Below are positions 1 to 6,680 of a stretch of DNA of 10,221 nt, piece by piece (position 1 is the first letter of the stretch; the number at the start of each line of letters is the position of its first letter). The stretch comes from CALAZP01 sp041164265. Its GTDB lineage: Bacteria; Bacteroidota; Bacteroidia; Chitinophagales; Saprospiraceae. The notes beneath the pieces are model-generated. The model did no database searches. It saw only the letters and a program-made list of their open reading frames with translations, and was not told the origin of the DNA. The stretch is from assembly GCA_041164265.1 (NCBI GenBank), contig JBEAPR010000095.1:1-10221 (forward strand), given 5' to 3'. Both the position numbers and the translations under genes were made by a program.

Positions 1-192
1 CTCATAAATTAGTATAAGTGGAGATGGATAGGATTTAGCATTTAAAAATGCATCTAATTCAATAGAAACTAATGTATCGGTTGTATTTAATTTTTGCGGT
101 ATATGATTCAAAAAGTATTGATTATACTCGTTATCCGTAGTGCCGATTAAGAATAAGTAGTGATTGGTGTATAATAGAGAAAGCAAAGGCAT
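1..192 (-). CDS. Unrecognised protein, N-terminal 64 residues only (runs off the left edge)
   Basis: An open frame of 64 codons starts at an ATG (192-190) and continues without a stop to the window edge, so only the N-terminus is visible. A TAG in the same frame five codons upstream makes this ATG the first possible ATG start. The protein begins MPLLSLLYTNHYLFLIGTTD; a later hydrophobic run (PSPLILIYE) suggests an alpha/beta fold with a buried strand. I see no signal peptide and do not recognise the family. The gene starts 8 bases after the stop of the nSTAND1 NTPase gene on the same strand, so the two are very likely co-transcribed and may act together. The gene is inferred from the open frame and tight spacing; no function is assigned. 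Confidence 0.6.
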   Translation of the reverse strand, partial: MPLLSLLYTNHYLFLIGTTDNEYNQYFLNHIPQKLNTTDTLVSIELDAFLNAKSYPSPLILIYE

Positions 193-200
193 GAATTGGT

Positions 201-3200
201 TTATCTACTGTTAAAGTGTTGGTTTAAATAACGGTTCAATTTTTGAATCTGAAGGTTTGGATTATTTACCCAAAAATATAATTGCCCTGATTCATCAACC
301 GCGAGAACTTCATCATTTTCAGATACCGCAATGTCCCAGATCCAATTTTTACCTGCTTCAAATTTAACGAGATAGCTTTCGGCGTTCTCACCAGATGATA
401 GTTCTATGTTATAGGCATGAATTTTTTTATCTAACCCACTACTGTATAATACCCCATTTTTGGAAAATTGGAGGCGGGTAATTTCCGTTTGGTGGTCTAT
501 AAACTCTATAATTGGTTGTTCTAGATTAAATCCATTTGAGATGGAGCTGGGTTGATAGACTTTGATTTTTCCATTTTTAAAGCCTAGCGCGATTAAGTCG
601 GCATAGATGGCTAAAGCAGAAATAGGGCTTTCAAAGACCATTTCAGCAGGGCTTATTTGTGCCCATTTTCCATTGGATACCAGATATAAGGCATTGTCAG
701 CTGCTATTAAAAACTTCCCTAAAGCGTTTAACCATATCCCACCATTCAATTTTTCTTCGAATTCCATTGTGTTGGGAATTGTCTCAGGTCCAGAAAACAA
801 ATTAATACTTTTGCCAGCCAAGGTTATGAATTCGCCATCACGACCCATAATAATTGATTTAACAGGGTTGCTAATATTATCTGGTTGGTAAAGCAATTGA
901 TAGGTTTTGGCATCTGGTTGGATCAAAAATAAGCTTCCATCAAAAGTTCCCGCTATTAAAGAAGACTCATGTTCATTAAAAGTAAGCGCTCTAACCCTCT
1001 TTTGTAGATTTATTTTTTCGACGAAATCATTTTTAACGAGGTAGACGTATCCGTCATCCCCACCAAAAGCAATGGAATTATCCCAAGTGGAAAGGGCTCT
1101 AAGACCGGCACTAGAAATAGAGAGAATTGGTGGGGCATTTTTATAAAATTGAATGTCTTGGTCTAAATCAAACAATAACTTTTGAAGTTGATTATTTGGT
1201 TTGAGTTTGCCAAACAAAGCATAGCAATAGGTTTTATAAAACTCAAATGTGGTAATTATTTTTTCTATTAAAGCCTCGTCGGCGTTGGCTACCCTTAATT
1301 CGTTTTCAAGAACAAATAACTCATTTTGAATATTGGCTAGATTTTCACGAGTCTGGGCTAGTTTTTTTGCTTGTTCTTCTTCAATTTTAGCCACTTCCGC
1401 AGCTTTATTAGCTTTTTCTGCTTCTTTTTGTTTTTGTTCTGCTAAGGACTTTGCTGCTTTTTCTTGTTCTAGAGATTTAACCAAATTAGTCTTTGCTTTT
1501 TCTTCTTCTAATTTAGCCTGAAGTGCTTTCTCCTTTTCAGAATCCGCATATTCCTTGGCCTTTATGGCAAGCTCTCTTTCTTCATTAGCCTTTTTTTCAG
1601 CTTCTTTCGCAATATTCATTTGTTTAAGGGAGGTCGCTTGAGCCATTTTGGCGATTTCTCGCTGTTTTTCTGCTTCTTTTTTTGCTAGGTTGGCATTTAT
1701 GTAAAATCCAGAAACTATAATAATGAAAAGTAAGGAGAAACTTGCAATCATTACTAACCTTTTATTGACTGCAGCTATTTTGAGTTTTTGAGCCAATTCT
1801 TTAGCTTTTACCTCATCCTCAAAAGCACGAATACTTTTATTTAAAAAGTCAACAGCTCCTTGGAAGTTGGGGTGATATTGATTGGCCCAAATTCCAGACG
1901 GCTTTTGTGTCTCATACCATTTTTGGAAAATATTTAATTCAGGAGGTTTGAGTAGGCCAGCTGCTTCAGTATTAAATCTTTGGGCATCGGCAACTAAGCG
2001 TAGATACATTTCTTTGGACTCCCTCTCCATTTCAGTCCAGGTATGAAATAAAACCCAAGCTTTAAAAAATTCAGGATAATTGATATCAACAAAATCATCG
2101 TTGTAGAGGGAAGTATTTTTCGATGATGAATTATCGGAAATGAGTGGTGGAATTTGACTAAGGAACTGATGTTCATGGTTGTTAAAAAATGCAATTGCTG
2201 ATAAAAGTTGATTGGGTTCACATTCGCATAGGTTTTCCAATTCTTTGAATTTTTTTGGTCTTTTGGAGGCCCCCAATTCATCTGTAAAAGATATGTTTTT
2301 GATTAATTTTTCAATAATTATTTTATCTGTATCAGACTGTTGTTCATATTTTGCATTTAAGTCTTGAGCAAAACACTTGGAGAAGCCACCTATATTTTCA
2401 AAGGCACTTTCGGTTAAAGAACCGTTTTGGGTTTTACTTACAGCATTGAATAAGAGGTATTGCAGGTGAGCGGTATTTCGTGGATCATTACCCAAGCCTT
2501 TATGGAGGTAATCGATAGTATTTTTGTCAAAGGTAAACGATGAAATTTTTGAAGACTTGTTTAAAATTTCTTCAATATCTGCGCGTCTAAGTCTAGGAAT
2601 AGAATATTGAAATTCGTTCAAATACTCTTGCAGCCTTCTAAAGGGGAATAAGTTGCCTAAGAATTCGCTCCGTAAACTAAAGATGACATAGACCCCAAGG
2701 TTTGGTTCATGATCTATACGAAGTAAATTATCGATAAATAAATTGATATCGTTATCTAGTTCGGGTGGATATTTAAAAATATCCTCAAATTGATCAACTA
2801 CGATTAGGAAGTTTTTCTTTTGAGCTATTTCGGAATCCTTGAAGTAATTGGTAAAGCTTTTGTTAGAGACTCGCAATTCATTTTCAAGTTTCAAGGCTTC
2901 ATCTGCAGGAGCTTGAATAGATGGATTGAGCAGATTATTTTTTGCGATAGCTAAAGAAAAATTAGCGATAGGATTAGAACCAGGTCTAAAAATGGAATAA
3001 ACCCAATCTTTTCCTACCAATCCATTTTGACCTGATATAATTTCAGGTATTAGGCCAGCATTAATTAACGAGGTTTTACCACTTCCTGAAGGTCCTAACA
3101 AAGCTATTATCCTATTGGATTGAAGCAAGGTTAACAAATCATAAACCTGCCTTTCTCTGCCGAAAAAAACATCCTTTTCTTTGATTTGGTATGGTCTTAA

Positions 3201-3242
3201 GCCTATGAAGGGATTTTTATTCGTTTTGGATGGATTTTCCAT
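201..3242 (-). CDS. nSTAND1 NTPase with membrane span, coiled coil and C-terminal seven-bladed beta-propeller
   Basis: The 1013-residue product opens with the nSTAND1 signature: NPFIGLRPYQ (10-19), FFGRE (26-30), Walker A GPSGSGKTS (50-58), Walker B FLIVVDQFED (145-154) and a sensor-like FSLRSEF (188-194). A helical region follows to about 480, then one membrane span (about 497-515), a Lys/Glu/Ala-rich coiled coil (about 518-650) and seven WD40-like segments (about 705-994) that suit a closed propeller. STAND NTPases are known as ATP-driven switches that oligomerise on sensing a partner. With the NTPase inside and a single span, the propeller should be periplasmic (inference). I chose ATG 3242 over the upstream in-frame ATG 3278 because the 12 extra residues overlap a -7-like promoter box and NPFIGLRPY normally lies close to the N-terminus. 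Such proteins are sometimes annotated as Hat/HatR carbon-uptake proteins, a name without support here. Divergent from the four-gene operon at 3368-8395. Confidence 0.9.
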   Translation of the reverse strand: MENPSKTNKNPFIGLRPYQIKEKDVFFGRERQVYDLLTLLQSNRIIALLGPSGSGKTSLINAGLIPEIISGQNGLVGKDWVYSIFRPGSNPIANFSLAIAKNNLLNPSIQAPADEALKLENELRVSNKSFTNYFKDSEIAQKKNFLIVVDQFEDIFKYPPELDNDINLFIDNLLRIDHEPNLGVYVIFSLRSEFLGNLFPFRRLQEYLNEFQYSIPRLRRADIEEILNKSSKISSFTFDKNTIDYLHKGLGNDPRNTAHLQYLLFNAVSKTQNGSLTESAFENIGGFSKCFAQDLNAKYEQQSDTDKIIIEKLIKNISFTDELGASKRPKKFKELENLCECEPNQLLSAIAFFNNHEHQFLSQIPPLISDNSSSKNTSLYNDDFVDINYPEFFKAWVLFHTWTEMERESKEMYLRLVADAQRFNTEAAGLLKPPELNIFQKWYETQKPSGIWANQYHPNFQGAVDFLNKSIRAFEDEVKAKELAQKLKIAAVNKRLVMIASFSLLFIIIVSGFYINANLAKKEAEKQREIAKMAQATSLKQMNIAKEAEKKANEERELAIKAKEYADSEKEKALQAKLEEEKAKTNLVKSLEQEKAAKSLAEQKQKEAEKANKAAEVAKIEEEQAKKLAQTRENLANIQNELFVLENELRVANADEALIEKIITTFEFYKTYCYALFGKLKPNNQLQKLLFDLDQDIQFYKNAPPILSISSAGLRALSTWDNSIAFGGDDGYVYLVKNDFVEKINLQKRVRALTFNEHESSLIAGTFDGSLFLIQPDAKTYQLLYQPDNISNPVKSIIMGRDGEFITLAGKSINLFSGPETIPNTMEFEEKLNGGIWLNALGKFLIAADNALYLVSNGKWAQISPAEMVFESPISALAIYADLIALGFKNGKIKVYQPSSISNGFNLEQPIIEFIDHQTEITRLQFSKNGVLYSSGLDKKIHAYNIELSSGENAESYLVKFEAGKNWIWDIAVSENDEVLAVDESGQLYFWVNNPNLQIQKLNRYLNQHFNSR

Positions 3243-3265
3243 ACTAACTCGTGTACAATTTAACC

Positions 3266-3273
3266 TAAATATA
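3266..3273 (-). promoter_or_regulatory. Candidate -7 box for the nSTAND1 gene
   Basis: On the minus strand this reads TATATTTA, one base from the Bacteroidota -7 consensus TAnnTTTG, 23 bases upstream of the ATG at 3242. No clear TTG -33 element lies at the expected distance. The box mirrors a matching one on the plus strand at 3292-3299. Assignment is by motif and position only. Confidence 0.35.
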
Positions 3274-3291
3274 CACATTAAAGCTTTATTT

Positions 3292-3299
3292 TATATTTA
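3292..3299 (+). promoter_or_regulatory. Candidate -7 box for the PLD-like/DUF4407/GH18 operon
   Basis: TATATTTA on the plus strand, again one mismatch from TAnnTTTG. If it is used, transcription would start just after the GTG at 3302, leaving the ATG at 3368 as the first usable start behind a leader of about 60 bases. No convincing TTG -33 element is seen upstream. It forms an inverted repeat with the opposite box. Confidence 0.35.
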
Positions 3300-3367
3300 G
3301 AGTGCCAATTAAAACAGGGTTAACTCGATTCTTATTAATTTTAGGGAAGCTAAATAGATTAAGATCA

Positions 3368-4402
3368 ATGAGGATAACTTCTCTTGGAATTGATTTTTAT
3401 GACGAATTAGAACATGAGATTTATTCGCATGGAAGGTATCACTTGCAACTAATTGTAAGCACTGAATCGATTATTATTTTATTCGATATACTCAATCGCA
3501 TGCTTAAGGATCGAAGGTCAATGGAATTAATTTTTTATTCACGGCCTTCTGAAAAATTATCAATTGAAGAAACGAATAGTTTGCTAAGACTTGCCAATCA
3601 AGGTGCTGTAGTACATCGAATCACTTTTGAGCAGGAGGAATTCCCTTTAGCTATATTAGATAAATCAATTTTACTTGTTTCCTCAGAAGTTTCCTTTGAG
3701 GATCCTAGCAAAGTATTGGCTCAATACAAGAAAATATTTAGAAGGGTTTCTTTTTCAGCGGCACCTTTTTTACCAAGTGAGCTAGACATTGAAATTGATT
3801 TTTGGTCTGATAGAGATATCCTGAGTAAAAACCAAATAACGAATCTTAATTGGCAGGTTAAAAATGGTGATCATGTAAGAATTGGGCCCAATATTGGGGA
3901 GGTAGAAGCAACTGGTTCCATAGTTATTAGTATATCTGACGATACAGTTTATACATTGGAGGCCAGGAATAAAAAAGGGAGAGTCGCGAGAAACTTATTT
4001 TTGAAGTATGTTCCGGAGGAAGAGTTAGGAATGGAGGTATCAATTTTCGAGGAGGAACTCAATCAATTTATTCCCATACGCAGTCCAGATGGATTTGAAG
4101 GGCATTTTGCAGTTCCTTACGGGTATAAAGTTAGGATTAAATGGAGCGGAGGTATTGATGGTAAATTAAGTTCACCTCAATTGGGAAAATTGCCTTCAAA
4201 TGGATATCGAGATATATCGGTTTTTCAAGATTGTTTTTTCGAGTTTCACAAAAGGGATTTATTTGGAAAAACAAGTAAAATGCTTAAATTTTATGTGGTG
4301 GATAAAATGGAAGAATTAGAAGAAGATTCTAAAAGCAATCGGGCACTATTCATATTCAATTTATGGAAAGCCATTATTGAGATGGTATCAACAAAAATAT
4401 AA
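3368..4402 (+). CDS. PLD-like (HKD-lacking) protein with C-terminal Ig-like domains
   Basis: The 344-residue product has no signal peptide or membrane span, so it is probably cytosolic. Residues about 20-128 follow the order of a phospholipase-D-like half-domain: a hydrophobic strand (MELIFYSRP, 52-60), a helix ending LLRLANQGAVVHRI (72-85), then FPLAILDKSILLVSS (92-106), where active PLD proteins have HxK(x)4D followed by a GS pair. The HKD His and Lys are absent, so a binding rather than catalytic role is likely. Residues about 137-216 match a bacterial Ig-like domain (LNWQVKNGDHVRIGP, 160-174; IGEVEATGS; YTLEARNKKG, 195-204). A second beta-rich domain spans about 222-313. ATG 3368 is preferred; an in-frame GTG at 3302 would add 22 residues but sits directly behind the -7 box. 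First gene of the operon; its TAA overlaps the next ATG by one base. The PLD assignment is tentative, the Ig-like one firmer. Confidence 0.75.
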   Translation: MRITSLGIDFYDELEHEIYSHGRYHLQLIVSTESIIILFDILNRMLKDRRSMELIFYSRPSEKLSIEETNSLLRLANQGAVVHRITFEQEEFPLAILDKSILLVSSEVSFEDPSKVLAQYKKIFRRVSFSAAPFLPSELDIEIDFWSDRDILSKNQITNLNWQVKNGDHVRIGPNIGEVEATGSIVISISDDTVYTLEARNKKGRVARNLFLKYVPEEELGMEVSIFEEELNQFIPIRSPDGFEGHFAVPYGYKVRIKWSGGIDGKLSSPQLGKLPSNGYRDISVFQDCFFEFHKRDLFGKTSKMLKFYVVDKMEELEEDSKSNRALFIFNLWKAIIEMVSTKI

Positions 4403-5517
4403 TGTCAGGTAGTAAAATAAGTGTGGTAAACCGTTTTTTATTTTTTTGTGCGGGAGTGCAGAAGGATGTGATTGTTCAATGCCCCACTACAGAGTATTTG
4501 AAATATGCTAGTATAGGTGCATCTGTGTTTTTTACTACTTTACTTGCATTGGTTTCTTCTTTTTTTGCTTTCAGCTTGGTATTCGAAGAATTATTCGTAC
4601 AGATTTTTTTCTCTATATTTTGGATGAGTATAATATTCAATTTAGATCGATTTTTGGTTTCAAGTGTCCGGAAAAAGGAAAAGGGAATTGGGATGATTGG
4701 GCAATATGTCCCAAGGATAGTTCTTGCATTTTTTATTGCACTGGTGATTTCTAAACCTATAGAGCTTCAATTATTTAAACAAGAGATTGATAAGCAATTG
4801 ACGGTGATGCAATTAAAGGAATTAAATGCTATAGATCGTCGATGGGATTCGGATATTGCCAGTAAAGATCAACAAGTAGTTCAACTACAGGGCCAGTTGG
4901 AAAACAAATTCGAATTGAAGGAGCAATATTATTTGGATTATAAGTGTGAATGTGATGGAACATGTGGAACTGGAATTAGGGGAAGGGGTTCTGAGTGTGA
5001 AAGGAAAAGAATAAAATATGAATCATTCAACGAAGAATACCAGGGGTTTAAAATCCAAACAGAACTACTTTTAAAAGATATTCAAACGGAACGAAATCAG
5101 TTAATTGAACAAAAAATGGCTGACAGGAAAGCGATAACCGATGTTTATGCAGATGGGTTGTTAGCAAGATTAGATGCTTTGGGAAACTTACCAGGTAATT
5201 ATTCACTCGCTATTATGTTGATTTTTATGTTGGTTGAAATCGCCCCGTTGATTACCAAAATGATGTCCTCTAAGGGTCCTTATGAAATGCTTATTCAAGA
5301 AACCGAACGTCAATATGATTTAAGTTATAGGGAAAAAGTTCATTCTCAGAATCAGGAGCACTTTAAAAATAAAAAAATAGTAGAGATGGAAAAAGAGTAT
5401 GAGATTAAGTTGATGGAAGAAAGTATTAATTATAAAAAAAGGGACGACCTTTTGCAAAGGCATGAAGCTTTAAGGGGGGCTTTGAAAAAGAAGTTGAATC
5501 CAAAGAATCAGTCATGA
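4402..5517 (+). CDS. DUF4407 family integral membrane protein
   Basis: The 371-residue product matches DUF4407 by its N-terminal block: FLFFCAGVQKDVIVQCPTTE (12-31), the KYASIGASVFFT segment and IIFNLDRFLVSSVRK (77-91). Four membrane spans are visible at about 35-62, 64-82, 102-120 and 266-285. With the N-terminus inside, residues 121-265 form a long periplasmic, partly coiled-coil loop containing a Cys-rich turn (CECDGTCGTG with C182, C184, C188, then C199). The last 85 residues are charged, helical and cytosolic. Function in the family is unknown; it may be a channel, scaffold or transmission component. The start overlaps the preceding stop (TAATG) and the end overlaps the next ATG by four bases (ATGA), so it is translationally coupled to both neighbours. 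Family call is by recognised motifs. Confidence 0.88.
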   Translation: MSGSKISVVNRFLFFCAGVQKDVIVQCPTTEYLKYASIGASVFFTTLLALVSSFFAFSLVFEELFVQIFFSIFWMSIIFNLDRFLVSSVRKKEKGIGMIGQYVPRIVLAFFIALVISKPIELQLFKQEIDKQLTVMQLKELNAIDRRWDSDIASKDQQVVQLQGQLENKFELKEQYYLDYKCECDGTCGTGIRGRGSECERKRIKYESFNEEYQGFKIQTELLLKDIQTERNQLIEQKMADRKAITDVYADGLLARLDALGNLPGNYSLAIMLIFMLVEIAPLITKMMSSKGPYEMLIQETERQYDLSYREKVHSQNQEHFKNKKIVEMEKEYEIKLMEESINYKKRDDLLQRHEALRGALKKKLNPKNQS

Positions 5518-6680
5518 AAAAATATTTAGTACTTTTATTGGTAACCGTTGTAGGAAAATGTTTTTCTCAGATTGATTTTAAAAATTTGAAATCTACTGCT
5601 GAAGAACAAACCCAGAAGAAAATTGCGGATTTTGCATCTGCTTCGCAAGAGGAAGTATTGAATTATCAGCAAAAGATAGCCGCTGATCTAGCGGAAAAAG
5701 GGTCTATAGTTATAACGGCTGAAGAAGCAGAATATTTACAAAATTTAGATTTGCCAGAACCTCAAAAGGAGATTATTGGCAATTTGTATGTCACTATACC
5801 AGGCAACAACACACCAATATCTTTTCAGTACAGTGTTAATGCTGGTGACACCTTTTACTTTTCATTTGAGAGTTTGAAACGAAAAAAACTTTATTCTTTA
5901 GAAGTGGTGGAAGGAGCGGAGGTGCGCTATTTATCAAAAAACATATCAAAAAAAGAATCTGTTGAATCTTCATTTCAGGTACAGAGTGATGGAATCGTAA
6001 GTATAAACTTAACGAACAGGTATTTTTTGAAGGCAGCGGGACAATTAATGGTTTGGATTAAAAGAAAAAAACCTGAATTAGAAGTTTCTTTAAAAAGAGA
6101 TACTACAATAGAAGTTCGGCCTGGTACCATAAGCAAGTCGGATACTGTTTTTCTTCCGATGATGGATGAACAGGTATTGGTATATTCCAAACTAGATCTT
6201 TCCCATTCTTATAAATACCAAAGGGCGCTGGTGATCCCACCTGTTGAAAATCTAGTTGGTTGGGTGTTTTGGGTTGGAGAGACAAAGGCTGCTTTGGACA
6301 GATTAAATCATATTCAAGAGCAGTTGGAAATGGATCCTTTGGTGGCTTATGCGTTGAATAAAACTTTTACATTGCCAACAGTGGAAAATTTAGATATAAA
6401 CTGGGTGATTCAAAACAAATCATTAGGTGATGCTTTTTTACGAGGAGACAAATCTATTACCAACCGCTTTGAAGTTAATAAGGGGGATAGTGAAGGGAAT
6501 TATGGTATGGTAAACACCTCTTTTCCCGAAGGGATATTTTTCAATTGTGTTAATCAATCTAATTTATACGATTATTATGTCAGTTTGAAGATCATGGGAA
6601 TGGTCATCAATAAAATGGAAGAGGAGGGAGATATTGAGGTGCCAATTGTTAACGAATATTATGAAGTTACAGTCAAATGA
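5514..6680 (+). CDS. Secreted beta-rich protein of unknown function
   Basis: The 388-residue product starts with a typical signal peptide (MKKYLVLLLVTVVGKCFS), likely cut before Q19, so it should be periplasmic. Residues about 25-80 are helical and Glu/Lys/Gln-rich. Residues about 85-185 form a predicted beta-sandwich (YSVNAGDTFYFSFES, 106-120; later FQVQSDGIVSINLTN, 154-168; then GQLMVWIKRKKPE), whose strand order resembles GOLD/emp24-type jelly-roll domains; this resemblance is by eye only. The rest (about 190-388) is mixed and not recognised. C16 lies inside the signal peptide but without a lipobox, so I do not call a lipoprotein. Four-base overlaps at both ends (ATGA) tie it to the DUF4407 gene and the GH18 gene, which suggests a shared periplasmic complex. 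Confidence 0.8.
   Translation: MKKYLVLLLVTVVGKCFSQIDFKNLKSTAEEQTQKKIADFASASQEEVLNYQQKIAADLAEKGSIVITAEEAEYLQNLDLPEPQKEIIGNLYVTIPGNNTPISFQYSVNAGDTFYFSFESLKRKKLYSLEVVEGAEVRYLSKNISKKESVESSFQVQSDGIVSINLTNRYFLKAAGQLMVWIKRKKPELEVSLKRDTTIEVRPGTISKSDTVFLPMMDEQVLVYSKLDLSHSYKYQRALVIPPVENLVGWVFWVGETKAALDRLNHIQEQLEMDPLVAYALNKTFTLPTVENLDINWVIQNKSLGDAFLRGDKSITNRFEVNKGDSEGNYGMVNTSFPEGIFFNCVNQSNLYDYYVSLKIMGMVINKMEEEGDIEVPIVNEYYEVTVK

Larger units (their letters stand above)
3265..3300. repeat. Inverted repeat in the divergent promoter region
   Basis: CTAAATATA (3265-3273) is the exact reverse complement of TATATTTAG (3292-3300), separated by 18 bases that contain the palindrome TAAAGCTTTA (3279-3288). The outer and inner dyads have almost the same centre (3282.5 and 3283.5). 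It may be two face-to-face promoters, an operator for a dimeric regulator, or both. AT-rich DNA yields such repeats fairly easily, so chance is possible. Confidence 0.4.

Noticed and set aside
607..1521. Plus-strand open frames at 607-891 and 1333-1521
   Set aside because: Both lie wholly inside the nSTAND1 gene on the other strand and are explained as antisense shadows of its biased codon composition.
1293..1691. Repetitive TTTTTC/GCTTC-rich stretch that could pass for a DNA repeat array
   Set aside because: It is the coding sequence of the Lys/Glu/Ala-rich coiled coil of the nSTAND1 protein; there is no regular repeat unit at DNA level.
3243..3278. Upstream ATG at 3278 that would add 12 residues (MCIFRLNCTRVS) to the nSTAND1 protein
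   Set aside because: These codons overlap a -7-like box, and the conserved NPFIGLRPY block lies close to the N-terminus when the start is at 3242.
3302..3367. GTG start for the PLD-like/Ig protein
   Set aside because: It sits two bases behind the candidate -7 box and uses a rarer start codon; ATG 3368 fits better, though the GTG is not excluded.
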